This document shows positions 44,053-52,612 of a stretch of DNA of 64,000 nucleotides, one piece after another. Position numbers and translations under genes: made by a program. Origin of the DNA: Antarctobacter heliothermus (GTDB lineage: Bacteria; Pseudomonadota; Alphaproteobacteria; Rhodobacterales; Rhodobacteraceae); assembly GCF_002237555.1 (NCBI RefSeq), contig NZ_CP022540.1:1806501-1870500 (forward strand), written 5' to 3'. Each line of letters begins with the position of its first letter. Position 1 is the stretch's first letter. The notes under the pieces are model-generated. The model was not told the DNA's origin. It saw only the letters and a program-made list of their open reading frames with translations, and searched no databases.

Positions 44053-44186
44053 TGGCTGGTATCCTCCCTAGCTCATCAAGTGATGGATGATTGCCGTCAG
44101 CGTACCCCTTGTCCCGGAGGCGCACGATGCCACAAAAGCCTGTGCCGCACTGCGGCTACAACTTGATTTGGAAAGGGAAAATCACA

Positions 44187-44204
44187 TGTTCGGAAATCCG
44201 AACA
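44187..44204. promoter_or_regulatory. Perfect 8-bp-arm palindrome between aioR and aioB
   Basis: TGTTCGGA-AA-TCCGAACA is perfectly symmetric and lies in the 167-bp gap between the aioR stop and the aioB ATG. With a 2-base centre and no T-run it is more like a protein-binding dyad than a terminator. I found no convincing -24/-12 (GG-N10-GC) element in the gap, so this could be the AioR site for an atypical aioB promoter. Confidence 0.45.
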
Positions 44205-44219
44205 CGGGCTTCGCAGTGG

Positions 44220-45467
44220 TCAGGAACCAGACAGGCCGAGTTTCTGCATCTTTTCCCAGAGCGTCGTTCGGGCAATGCGCAACAGCTTTGCCGCCTCACC
44301 TATCTGGCCTTCAGTCCGGTCGAGGGCAGCTATGATCTGTGCCTTTTCGGCGGCGTCTCGGGCCTCGGCGAGTGACATTATCTCATCCGGCTTGGCAAGC
44401 CGTTCGGGGAACAGGTCGGTGGGCTGCAACAGCGGCCCCGTCGCCATGGCCAGCCCGCGCAGCAATCTTGCCCGCAGGTCACGGCCGCCGCCGGGCCAGT
44501 CATGACTGCGCACGGCCTCTTCACAAAGCCCGCTGATCCCTGTCAGCTCTGGCGCATGGCGCGGTGCCAGCTTGCCGAACAACTGCTGCAACAGCCAGAC
44601 GGCATCCTCGGGCCGCGTGTTCAGCGGGGAAATCGGAATTTCGGTTCGCGCCAGCCTGTAGAACAGTTCAGAACTGAATGCGCCTTGCTCGATCATTGGC
44701 TCAAGATCGTTGCCGCAAGCCGCCATGAGACGCCCCTCGAAGCCTGCATCGATTCGTTCGAGCAGCCGCGCTTGGTCCCCTGCGCTCATTTTGCTGACCG
44801 CGCTGACGAACAGGGTTCCTTCGCCCACGGAATCGAACCCGCCGCCAGGGCTGAACAACGCCTCCTTGGCATCTGCGTTGCGGGCCAGATTGACCGTGAC
44901 GAAGGGCGCAGCGGAGCGGTCCGACAGATCGTGGATGCGCCGCGCCACCAGATCCTTGCCGGTTCCCGGTCCGCCGAGGATCAGCACGGGATGGCTGGAC
45001 GTTGCGGCCTTATCGATCAGCGATTCTATTCGTCGCGCGGCGACCGATACCCCCATCAAGGGTGGAAAGTCTTCGCCCTGAAACGGTTTTTCGTGGCTTT
45101 CGACGAGCAGGCTGAGGCGCTCGAGGAAGACAGACATTTCAAACGGCTTGGTCACATAATCCGCTGCACCCGACTTGATCAGCCGCACGGCTTGACCGAT
45201 GCCCCCTTGGCCGGTGATGAAAAGGAAAGGCGGCGGCGTACCGGTGCGCAGGAGCGTCGAAAACAGCTCCTCTCCGGACCCGTCCGGCAGACCGATATCG
45301 CATATCACCGCGTCGATCGGTTTCTTGGGGGTTCGGATCGCACCCAGGGCCCGCGCCATTTGTTTGTGCCAGAGAACCTGCGCGCCTTCCAGTTCCAACC
45401 GCTGCAGCAGCGAGGTGCCCATGATCTGATCATCCTCGACAAGAACGATGTATCTATTCCTGAGCAT
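44220..45467 (-). CDS. aioR: Arsenite-responsive NtrC-like response regulator AioR with degenerate AAA+ domain
   Basis: The 415-residue protein has a receiver domain (Asp57 phospho-acceptor, Lys107), an AAA+-like central domain with Walker A GGPGTGKD (165-172), and a C-terminal Fis-type HTH (QIGEAAKLLRIARTTLWEKMQKL). The sigma54-contact GAFTGA loop is not recognisable: the region reads SPGGGFDSVGEG. The Walker B acidic pair is replaced (GTLFVSAV instead of the usual hydrophobic-DE). It therefore may not remodel sigma54 polymerase. The ATG at 45467 overlaps aioS by 14 bases; GGAGG precedes it. Confidence 0.9.
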   Translation of the reverse strand: MLRNRYIVLVEDDQIMGTSLLQRLELEGAQVLWHKQMARALGAIRTPKKPIDAVICDIGLPDGSGEELFSTLLRTGTPPPFLFITGQGGIGQAVRLIKSGAADYVTKPFEMSVFLERLSLLVESHEKPFQGEDFPPLMGVSVAARRIESLIDKAATSSHPVLILGGPGTGKDLVARRIHDLSDRSAAPFVTVNLARNADAKEALFSPGGGFDSVGEGTLFVSAVSKMSAGDQARLLERIDAGFEGRLMAACGNDLEPMIEQGAFSSELFYRLARTEIPISPLNTRPEDAVWLLQQLFGKLAPRHAPELTGISGLCEEAVRSHDWPGGGRDLRARLLRGLAMATGPLLQPTDLFPERLAKPDEIMSLAEARDAAEKAQIIAALDRTEGQIGEAAKLLRIARTTLWEKMQKLGLSGS

Positions 45468-46884
45468 CGCGGGCCTCCATGGGCGCCGGCAAACTGACCG
45501 TGATGCGCGTTGCGCCATTTTCATTTGCATGACCGATGGTTCCCGCCATCTTCCTTGCCAGTTCGCGAACCAGTCGCAACCCGACACCCCCACCGGGCGT
45601 GAGCGGGCCGTCACCAAGCAAACGGTCCAATGCGGCCCTTGGCATGGCCGCGCCAGTGTTGGTGATCCGGAGGGTCAGACCGCCATCCATCGCGCAAGCG
45701 ATTAGGCCGACGCGGCCCTCTTTGCCAGCCGCTGCGCACGCGTTCAAAAGAAGGTTAAGCGCGATCTGCCGCACCGGCCCGGCTGGGATTCCGCTCGCGG
45801 TGACCGCCGCAGGATCGACGGACCACGACAAGTCCAGTGCCAGACGCGACACTTCGGGTTGGATAAGGAGCTTGATGTCCTCGAAATCATCGGGGCCCAG
45901 CACGCGGATCTCCGGATCGACGCGGTTCTGGTCTAGAGTTGCGCGGGTTACGTCCCGCAAATGGCGCAAGCCCCGGTCAAGCAGGTCGGCGGACTGGCGC
46001 ACGACCTCGGGACGGTCGGGATAGCTGCGGATCGTATCCGTTGCGTTCAAAAGCCCGCCCAGCGGGTTGTTGATCTCATGCGCCAACGACGAAGAGAGCC
46101 GACCTAGCGCCACAAACCGCTCTCGTTCCGCCAGCCTCCGCTCGGCTTCGGTCTTGGCTGCCACAGCGTCAACCATCGCGTTGTAGGTGCGCGCCAGCTG
46201 CGCCAGTTCTCCATCGCCCGGCGGGATCTCAGAGGCCGGGATAGAACGCGGCTTTCCATGCGTTTCGGTCATCTGGCGGGCCAGCGACGTAACAGGATTC
46301 AACATCTTTCGGATCGCAAGAAAGCCGGCCACGGACAATAGGCCGATGGCAATGGCGTTGCCCATGATCAGATAAAGCAGCGCTTTCCTACGCTCGGTCA
46401 AGAGGTCGGACACGTCGAGTTCGGTCGCGATTTGCCCGACGGCGCGCCCCTGATAACTCAGGGGCGCAAGCAAGCTGAGCACGGGCGATGCCCCATCTAC
46501 CGTCAGACCATCCAGCGCCACCGCATCCCCGGAAAGCGCTGCGATATCGCTGTCTATCGGAACACGCCGGGGATCGGTTGCGGCCAGCACCCTTCCACGC
46601 TCATCCGCCACTGCAGTCAGAACCATCCGGCGCCCTTCGCCGCCCTGAGCAGCTCGGTCAAGCGTGTCGTATACTTCCCATATGTCATGCCGCAGCACGA
46701 GCGGTCCGAGAGCCACCGACAACCCCTCGACATGCATCCGCGCCAGTTCCTGAATCCGGGCGTCCTGAACCTGCGCCAACGATCGCAAGACCTGCTGGGA
46801 TGCCACCGTGCCAACAAGGACCATCATTGCAGCCGCGAGTAGGGGCAGCTTGATCGACAGGGGAATGGGAGCAAACCAATTCAT
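45454..46884 (-). CDS. aioS: Arsenite-sensing histidine kinase AioS
   Basis: The 476-residue membrane kinase has two helices (about 8-30 and 167-191) around a periplasmic sensor of about 135 residues. After these come a HAMP segment, an H-box with His269 (SSSLAHEINNPLGG) and an HATPase domain (N-box around NLLLNACAAAGKEG, then GGGVGLRLVRELARKM). In aio systems the periplasmic AioX protein passes the arsenite signal to AioS. It lies 3 bases after aioX and overlaps aioR. Confidence 0.92.
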   Translation of the reverse strand: MNWFAPIPLSIKLPLLAAAMMVLVGTVASQQVLRSLAQVQDARIQELARMHVEGLSVALGPLVLRHDIWEVYDTLDRAAQGGEGRRMVLTAVADERGRVLAATDPRRVPIDSDIAALSGDAVALDGLTVDGASPVLSLLAPLSYQGRAVGQIATELDVSDLLTERRKALLYLIMGNAIAIGLLSVAGFLAIRKMLNPVTSLARQMTETHGKPRSIPASEIPPGDGELAQLARTYNAMVDAVAAKTEAERRLAERERFVALGRLSSSLAHEINNPLGGLLNATDTIRSYPDRPEVVRQSADLLDRGLRHLRDVTRATLDQNRVDPEIRVLGPDDFEDIKLLIQPEVSRLALDLSWSVDPAAVTASGIPAGPVRQIALNLLLNACAAAGKEGRVGLIACAMDGGLTLRITNTGAAMPRAALDRLLGDGPLTPGGGVGLRLVRELARKMAGTIGHANENGATRITVSLPAPMEARDAQE

Positions 46885-46887
46885 GCC

Positions 46888-47736
46888 TCAAGGGGCCAGA
46901 TCGCGAATGCGGTCTGCGATCCCGTCAAACAAGGTTGGAGTCGCCCGTTGGAAACCGTCAAGTTGCAGTGACATGAGCGCCTGTTGGCCTTCCTTCGTCT
47001 TTGCAAGGCTCAGCAACGAACTCTGCAAGGCCTGAACCGGTTCAGAGGCCAAACTGTCACGCCGCGCACAGACCGGGGGAAAGCCCAGCCATTCCGACCG
47101 GTCGATCACCCGTGTGCGCGCGGTGAGGTCAGGCTCGATCGCCGCGAGGGCTTCCCAGACGTAGCCATCGACGCTGCCGGATCGCACCAAACCATCCGCA
47201 ACGGCGCGCACAACGTTGCGATGCCCGTAAGTAAAGATTGCACGGCTGAAAAAACTCTCGGCTTGCTCCCCCATGCGCCGAAGGTTGGTCGCCGTGACAA
47301 GATAGCCAGAATTCGAATCCGGGTCGGAAAAGGCGTGTGTGCTACCTCGCAAGTCAGAGAGATCTCCGGCCGGGTCGTCCGCCCCGACAATAAGGTAGGA
47401 CTGGTAGCGCGGGCCACCGCGCCAGACCGGAACAGCAACAAGGTCCAGCAAGTCGACGTGTTGCAGATAGGGATACCCGCACAGCCACGCGGCATCGAGA
47501 CTGCGTTCCAGCAAGAGACCGGTGACTTCCTGATAGGTGCGGCGCTGAACCAGTTCGATCTCGCGCCCCATACCGCGTGATAAGGCGCGGCGCAGGCCGT
47601 CTATGACGCCTGCATCGTTGTCGAGGAAAACCGGTGTCAGTCCAAGGCGAAAGATCGGTTGTGCCCGTGCCCCGTCAGCCATCAACGCCGTAAGCGCCGA
47701 GCCCAGAAACATGCGTCTGTTGATAGATTTCTCCAT
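46888..47736 (-). CDS. aioX: Periplasmic arsenite-binding protein AioX (PhnD-like)
   Basis: The 282-residue PhnD/phosphonate-binding-like protein has a twin-arginine-type leader (NRRMFLGSALTALMADGARA, residues 7-26). Cys86 in the WLCGYPY block corresponds in context to the arsenite-binding cysteine reported for AioX; a second Cys occurs in FPPVCARRD. It is the first gene of aioXSR and would bind As(III) and signal to AioS. The identification rests on family plus synteny with aioS, aioR and aioBA. Confidence 0.92.
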   Translation of the reverse strand: MEKSINRRMFLGSALTALMADGARAQPIFRLGLTPVFLDNDAGVIDGLRRALSRGMGREIELVQRRTYQEVTGLLLERSLDAAWLCGYPYLQHVDLLDLVAVPVWRGGPRYQSYLIVGADDPAGDLSDLRGSTHAFSDPDSNSGYLVTATNLRRMGEQAESFFSRAIFTYGHRNVVRAVADGLVRSGSVDGYVWEALAAIEPDLTARTRVIDRSEWLGFPPVCARRDSLASEPVQALQSSLLSLAKTKEGQQALMSLQLDGFQRATPTLFDGIADRIRDLAP

Positions 47737-47815
47737 GACTTCGGGCCCCTCCCTTGGCCGGAACCCAGACCTTTGTTATTAATTACGCGGCGTTTTCGAG
47801 TGCCCGCGACGACAG

Positions 47816-48088
47816 CTATGCCGCGCTTTTGGAGCGTTCGTAAAAGCGACCCAACTTGGGCATCGGCGGAATGACACCCGCTATGAAACTGAAAACAGCC
47901 GCGTGAATTCTACGGCTGAACCCCATTAAAAATGGGGGATTACCCTCGACTGTGTGCAGATCGTCGAGCCGCTTGGTGAAGCTGATAAAAGTCAGTTGTT
48001 CGATCACGGAAAGCGGGTTGGAACCCCCGCCGGACCTGAACGGGTTCCAGATGCGATCGACCTGATTGCAGATGTTGCCTGTCAGCAT
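47816..48088 (-). pseudogene. hsdM: Truncated type I restriction-modification methylase (hsdM) N-terminus
   Basis: The frame begins MLTGNICNQVDRIWNPFRSGGGSNPLSVIEQL and continues FISFTKRLDDLHTVE. This is the N-terminal helical domain of type I HsdM methyltransferases, which are normally about 500 residues. After about 50 residues similarity is lost and the frame stops at 90 codons. No methyltransferase catalytic motifs, hsdS or hsdR are nearby. It is a stump left by recombination. Confidence 0.78.
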
Positions 48089-48344
48089 GTGTGCCCTCGT
48101 TGATTTGGCGCGACTATACAGATGGGTTTAAGTCGGACAATCAGGGAGACAGGCCGATCGATTGAGGGGCGGGCAGAAGGGGCCCTTAGTTTTGGGAAAA
48201 CGGTCTTGAAACAATACCTTTGTGGTGCGCCCCGGGTCTGTCGGAGGCCTATAGCTTCCTTTCACGCGACCATATCCAGCCTGTCGCGCTGTGGATAAAA
48301 GTTCTCTTCAACCTATGCGGAGGGTATCCGGAGGCAGCTACAGC

Positions 48345-48638
48345 TTACGGCGTCGATAGATAGTCGGCGGAGACGTATCCGGTGATGCCGGGCGCTTTGA
48401 CGAGCGAGACCCGGCACCAGAGCTGGCCCATCTCGGTCGCGCAGTCGCGGCGTACCAGTTCGGTGCCGTCGGGCAAACCCAGCATGACTTTGTAGCCAAG
48501 GCTTGGCCCGTGCCGCAGCTTCAACAACTCGTCCGGCCCAGCGCCTTTGACCACCACGCGGTTGCCTGAGCTGCCGCTGCCGCTGCAACTGGCGACAAGG
48601 ACAAGCGCGAGTAACGATATGACTAGGTGACGGTTCAT
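48345..48638 (-). CDS. Small SH3b-domain lipoprotein
   Basis: The 97-residue protein has a lipoprotein signal peptide (lipobox LVASC, Cys at about 20) and one bacterial SH3-like domain (GPDELLKLRHGPSLGYKVMLGLPDGTELV, then GQLWCRVSLVKAPGITGYVSADYL). Such proteins are usually envelope-associated. The ATG at 48638 was chosen because it opens the signal peptide; the longer frame to 48962 has no homology. It lies alone between the hsdM stump and IS debris, and its role is unknown. Confidence 0.8.
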   Translation of the reverse strand: MNRHLVISLLALVLVASCSGSGSSGNRVVVKGAGPDELLKLRHGPSLGYKVMLGLPDGTELVRRDCATEMGQLWCRVSLVKAPGITGYVSADYLSTP

Positions 48639-49155
48639 GATCTGGCCTCTGCGTTTTCTCTCCGTCTCGCCTGAATTTCCTCTCAAAGCAAGGTGCAGGC
48701 GCGGAATCACGGATTTGGGGCGGCAGCTGCCACCTCCAATCGCGTCAGCAGGTTCCTTACGGCAGACACCGGCGGAAGCTCTCGACCGGCTGCTCAAACA
48801 GGATATGATCGAAAGTGTTGCGACGATCGGACCGTATCCCTCTGACTCGCAATCTCGGTCATCAACCGATTTGCGCAACAGATTCGGTGCTATCTGTACT
48901 TGGAACGCAGGTGTGGTCAGAAAGTTGCTGATCAGGATTTTGCAGACAGCAACGTGGTCCAATCCGGCAAATTTTGTCCGCTGCCAAGGCAGACTTCAAT
49001 TGGCTAGGGCCTGCCCTACCACTGAACTTTCATCCAGCCGCGACCGGGGCCCGGTTGGTGCTTACGCCGATCGGCGCAGGTTTATCAATCGCCCGACGCG
49101 CGGAGCTTTCATCTCTCGCTGCGAGGCGGGCGATTGCGGTGCTCAGGGTCCGCGC
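48639..49155. other. Gene-free interval upstream of the lipoprotein
   Basis: About 500 bases with no recognisable coding sequence on either strand; the open frames here show no known domain and overlap each other. It probably contains the lipoprotein promoter and decayed mobile-element flank. Confidence 0.45.
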
Positions 49156-49335
49156 TTAGTCAGCCGGCGTCTGATATTCCAAGGCCGAGTGCGGGCGTTC
49201 GGTATTGCAGTCGGCAGTCCAGGCCGCGATCACCATCCGCGCGTGGGCCAGATTGCGGAACATGGTCTCGTTGAGTAGTTCATCCCGCATTCGCCCGGTG
49301 AAGCTCTCCACGAAGCCGTTCTGCATCTGGACCTG
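49156..49335 (-). pseudogene. IS3-family transposase C-terminal fragment A
   Basis: Read on the minus strand, the frame gives [19 protein letters not shown], then [35 protein letters not shown] and a TAA at 49158-49156. This is the OrfB C-terminus around the catalytic Glu and the RPHSAL motif. The rest of the gene is absent, and the fragment adjoins a different IS3 fragment at about 49335. Confidence 0.8.
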
Positions 49336-49533
49336 TCACGCTTCAGTGTCGCTCCCGGTGCTCGTTTCAGCCACCTTCCGTCCGAAAGCGACGGGGCTTT
49401 CCCAGCCCAGTTCTGAATGGCGGCGTCGTGGATTGTAGAACCCATTGATGTATTCGAAGATGACCATCTCAGCCTGTCTGCGGGTGTTCCAGGTGTCCCG
49501 CCAGATCAACTCTGCATTTATGGTTTTGAAGAA
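49336..49533 (-). pseudogene. IS3-family transposase C-terminal fragment B
   Basis: The minus-strand frame contains FFKTINAELIWRDTWNTRRQAEM, then VIFEYINGFYNPRRRHSELGWESPVAF. This is an IS3 OrfB C-terminus of a different subgroup from fragment A (RRRHSELG instead of RPHSALE). Similarity begins abruptly near 49533. Two unlike IS3 ends side by side show successive insertions and deletions. Confidence 0.8.
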
Positions 49534-49560
49534 GGTAGAAGTGGTCGCGGGCCAGTCAAA

Positions 49561-49754
49561 TACGACAAGCGTCGATACAAACGACGCAACCGCCCCTCTC
49601 GTGACATTGCTACGCAATGCACTGCCGGACGGTGATCGAGAGCATGTTTGGGCGGCTCAAGGATTGGCTGCGCGTCGCAACTAGATACGACAGATGCCCC
49701 AAAGCCTTCTTCTCTGCCATCGCTCTCGCTGCAACCGTCGTCTATTGGCTATGA
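49561..49754 (+). pseudogene. IS5-family transposase C-terminal fragment
   Basis: On the plus strand YDKRRYKRRNR, then after an internal disruption of about 40 bases TVIESMFGRLKDWLRVATRYDRCPKAFFSAIALAATVVYWL and TGA at 49752-49754. This is the C-terminal end of IS5-type DDE transposases, with the Glu in the RIExMFGRLKDWR-type motif. The insertion and frame change make it inactive. Confidence 0.78.
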
Positions 49755-50318
49755 GTCCTGAGCCTAAGTGAACTCGAATTCACTCAATAAGGCAGCGGGT
49801 CGCAGATTTTGGGGGGCGGAGTCTACCTTGAACGCGCTTTTTGCAGCGCACTAACGACCGCGATATCGCCGTGAGCTTAAGCTTCCCTGATGGAGGGGCC
49901 GCGATCGCGTTTCACCAAGTGAAACTTTCAAGGCATGTCCTGCCCAAAACTGCCGTTGGTCAGATTATCAACTTGCTGCGCACGCGGCTCACAATGCGGC
50001 CATTCATTGCTGACGCACGATCCGAGGTACTTCGAAAGGCCTAAGATACGGACAAGGACGAAGCTGTCACCCGCGCTACAACGGCTGAACGGCCGTAGTA
50101 GAACTGACTGGGAGTTTTATTCACGTGCCTACTCCATCTTGCGTCGCTCCGACGGTCCTGCTCCAAAGTTGCAAGGACCGGGCCGGTAGCCATGCGGCGG
50201 CCGCTACAGCGGTCGCTTAATCCGCCGCCATGCCACTTTATTGACCGTCAAAAATGACGTTGCACCCGCATCATGTGTTGTGTATGACGTTTATTGTCGG
50301 ACACTAAAGGGCAGCGCA
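49755..50318. other. Gene-free boundary between IS debris and the acyl-CoA cluster
   Basis: No recognisable coding sequence; the 67-codon plus-strand frame at 49841-50044 has no domain. The last 80 bases carry a TTGAC-C-GTCAA palindrome (50241-50251) and the operator-like site at 50291-50307, so they form the promoter of the following kinase/acyl-CoA dehydrogenase operon. Confidence 0.5.
50291..50307. promoter_or_regulatory. Operator candidate TTATTGTCGGACACTAA before the APH-type kinase gene
   Basis: This 17-base element is almost the reverse complement of the site at 56219-56235, differing only at the central G/C. It ends 11 bases before the kinase ATG and partly overlaps the translation-initiation region. 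Related copies lie upstream of the GntR gene at 60305. Shared sites mark a common regulon. Confidence 0.6.
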
Positions 50319-51404
50319 ATGGTCACCACGTCAAGTCGACAGCATAGAACTTCTCCGAAAAGCGTTCCGGGCTTGGACCTGGTTCGTTTGCAGGCGTACC
50401 TGATGCGTCACCGAATCGTTCTGAACCCGAGCGCCGCACCTGAAAAATTCGCTGCCGGCTATGGAAACATGAACTTCCTCCTTCAAACTGAAGGCGGGCC
50501 GTTGGTATTGAGGCGTCCGCCGCCGGGTCCAGTCCCACCTGGGGCCAACGACATGGCCCGCGAATACCGTATCCTTTCGAGCCTCCACCCGGTGATGCCG
50601 TTGGTCCCGAAAGCCGCGCTGTTTTGCGATGATCTGTCGGTCGTCGGCGCACCGTTCCTCGTGATGGAGTATCGCCCGGGCCTCGTCATTGGCGAGACAA
50701 TTCCGTCGGACACTGTCAAGAGTTGGCGGGCCGTCGAGCAGATTGGCACCGCCCTCGGCCGCAGGATCATCCATGTCCTCTCCGACCTGCACGCGGTTGA
50801 TGCCGAAGCCTGCGGCCTCGGCACCCTTGGGCGGCCCGACGGCTTTGTGGAGCGCACCCAACGCGGGTGGAGCAAGCGCGCACGGCTGGCCTGGGACAAC
50901 GCTCCGGAGGACCTGACCGCACTGCTGGACTGGCTGGAAGCCCATGCTCCCGAAACTTCGCGCGCGCCGACCCTGATCCACAATGACTTCAAACTCGACA
51001 ACATCATCCTCGATCCAGATACCCTTGAACCCCGCACGCTGATCGACTGGGATATGGGCACGCTTGGCGATCCGCTTTATGACCTCGCGGTCTTGCTCAG
51101 TTATTGGACCGAGGCAGGCGACCCCGACGCCATGCACCAGCTGCGCCAGATGCCCACGGCGTGCCATGGCTTTCCCACCCGCGAAGAGGCGGCGACGCTT
51201 TATGCGAAGGCGAGCGGTCGCAGACTGACTGACTTCACCTATTTCCGCGTGCTGGCCACACTACGCCTCGCCGTCGTGTTTCAGCAGCTCTACCGCCGCT
51301 ATGAGAGTGGCGGCACCGATGACCCGGACTTCGCCCGTTTCGACGACCTTTCTCGGGGCCTGCTGAGCTTCGGCCTGCAGGTCGCCCGCGGTGACTTTTA
51401 CTGA
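50319..51404 (+). CDS. APH-fold kinase of the ACAD10/11 N-terminal type (LvaA-like)
   Basis: The 361-residue aminoglycoside-phosphotransferase-fold protein has the Brenner motif HNDFKLDN (221-228) and the metal-binding Asp243 in TLIDWDMGTLGDP. This subfamily corresponds to the kinase domain of ACAD10/11 and to bacterial LvaA, which phosphorylates 4-hydroxyacyl-CoA so that an acyl-CoA dehydrogenase partner can isomerise it. The next gene encodes an ACAD, 12 bases later, supporting that role rather than antibiotic resistance. ATG 50319 follows AAAGG. LvaB, the small partner in Pseudomonas, was not found. Confidence 0.82.
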   Translation: MVTTSSRQHRTSPKSVPGLDLVRLQAYLMRHRIVLNPSAAPEKFAAGYGNMNFLLQTEGGPLVLRRPPPGPVPPGANDMAREYRILSSLHPVMPLVPKAALFCDDLSVVGAPFLVMEYRPGLVIGETIPSDTVKSWRAVEQIGTALGRRIIHVLSDLHAVDAEACGLGTLGRPDGFVERTQRGWSKRARLAWDNAPEDLTALLDWLEAHAPETSRAPTLIHNDFKLDNIILDPDTLEPRTLIDWDMGTLGDPLYDLAVLLSYWTEAGDPDAMHQLRQMPTACHGFPTREEAATLYAKASGRRLTDFTYFRVLATLRLAVVFQQLYRRYESGGTDDPDFARFDDLSRGLLSFGLQVARGDFY

Positions 51405-51416
51405 CAAGGACTGCCC

Positions 51417-52589
51417 ATGATCTCTTTCGAGCCTACCCCCGAACAGGATGCGCTGCGCCAGCGGATCGAGAGCTTTGTCATGGAGCAGATCGTTCCGTAT
51501 GAGAAGGACCCGCGCAACACGTCCCATGGCCCTACCGAAGAACTGCGGATCGAGTTGAACGCTCTGGCCCGTGAGGCGGGGCTGTTCGCGCCGCATGTGC
51601 CGCAGGAATGGGGCGGTCTTGGGCTGGATCACGTCAGCATGGCGATTGCCTTTGAGGTCAGCGGGCTGTCGCCGCTCGGCCCCATCGCGATGCATTGCGC
51701 TGCGCCCGACGAGGGCAACATGAACCTGCTCGACAAGGTTGCCACCGAGGCACAGAAACAGCGCTGGCTGAAGCCGTTCGCCGCCGGAGAATTCCGCTCG
51801 TGCTTCTCGATGACCGAGCCTTGGGGCGCTGGCGCCGATCCCTCCGAATTGAAGACCAAGGCACGTTATGACGGCGAGGATTTCGTGGTCAGCGGCGTCA
51901 AATGGCTGATCACCGGGGCGCAGGGCGCGGGCTTTACCATCATCTTTTGCGATGTCGAGGCCGAGGGCGACAAGCCCGGCGGGCCGACCATGCTGATCTC
52001 GGACATGGATGCCGACGGCATCAACCTGACGCGGCAAATCGAGACGCTCGACAGATCTTTCACTGGCGGGCACTGGGAAGTGACCTTTGACCACCTGCGC
52101 ATCCCGGCCGAGAATGTGCTGGGCGAGGTCGGCGAAGGCTTTCGCTACGTGCAGGTGCGCCTTGCCCCGGCGCGGTTGACCCACTGCATGCGCTGGCTCG
52201 GCGGCGCGGTACGGGCACAGGGGATTGCGCTGGACTATGCCCGCAAACGCGAGGCTTTCGGTAAGCCCATTGGCCGGCACGGCGAGATCGGCGCGATGCT
52301 GGCCGAGAACGAGATGGAGTTGCAGCAGAGCCGACTGATGATCTGGTGGGCCTGCGCCTTGCTCGACAAGGGCGAGCATGGCCGGCACGAAAGCTCGATG
52401 GTCAAGACGGCGGTGTCCGAGGCGCTGTTCCGCGTGGCCGACCGCTGCGTGCAGGTGCTGGGCGGCATGGGGGTGACCGGCGACACGGTCGTCGAGCAGA
52501 TCTTCCGCGAGACCCGGGCCTTCCGCATCTATGACGGGCCGTCCGAGGTTCACAAATGGGCGATCTCGCGCCGGATCATGAAGGGTTGA
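51417..52589 (+). CDS. Acyl-CoA dehydrogenase-family flavoprotein (ACAD11/LvaC-like)
   Basis: The 390-residue protein has the three ACAD domains, with CFSMTEPWGAGADPSELKT (FAD/substrate loop) and FDHLRIPAENVLGEVGEGF. Its C-terminal block is QVLGGMGVTGDTVVEQIFRETRAFRIYDGPSEVHKW. In ACAD10/11 and LvaC systems such a protein acts on phosphorylated 4-hydroxyacyl-CoA, giving a 3-hydroxyacyl-CoA; a conventional dehydrogenase role is also possible. It follows the kinase gene closely and precedes the CoA ligase gene. Confidence 0.88.
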   Translation: MISFEPTPEQDALRQRIESFVMEQIVPYEKDPRNTSHGPTEELRIELNALAREAGLFAPHVPQEWGGLGLDHVSMAIAFEVSGLSPLGPIAMHCAAPDEGNMNLLDKVATEAQKQRWLKPFAAGEFRSCFSMTEPWGAGADPSELKTKARYDGEDFVVSGVKWLITGAQGAGFTIIFCDVEAEGDKPGGPTMLISDMDADGINLTRQIETLDRSFTGGHWEVTFDHLRIPAENVLGEVGEGFRYVQVRLAPARLTHCMRWLGGAVRAQGIALDYARKREAFGKPIGRHGEIGAMLAENEMELQQSRLMIWWACALLDKGEHGRHESSMVKTAVSEALFRVADRCVQVLGGMGVTGDTVVEQIFRETRAFRIYDGPSEVHKWAISRRIMKG

Positions 52590-52612
52590 ACCGCTTCAGG
52601 GGAGGAGCAAGC

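Noticed and set aside
44053..44219. Sigma54 (-24/-12) promoter before aioB
   Set aside because: The closest candidates keep the GG element but lack the GC pair at the right spacing, so I do not call it.
47816..48088. Functional type I restriction-modification system
   Set aside because: Only the first part of HsdM is left; methyltransferase motifs, hsdS and hsdR are absent.
49841..50044. 67-codon plus-strand frame after the IS5 remnant
   Set aside because: No start context or domain; likely noise in a decayed intergenic region.
50319..51404. Aminoglycoside resistance gene
   Set aside because: The APH fold is present, but the adjacent acyl-CoA dehydrogenase and ligase genes and the ACAD10/11-type sequence argue for an acyl-CoA kinase role.
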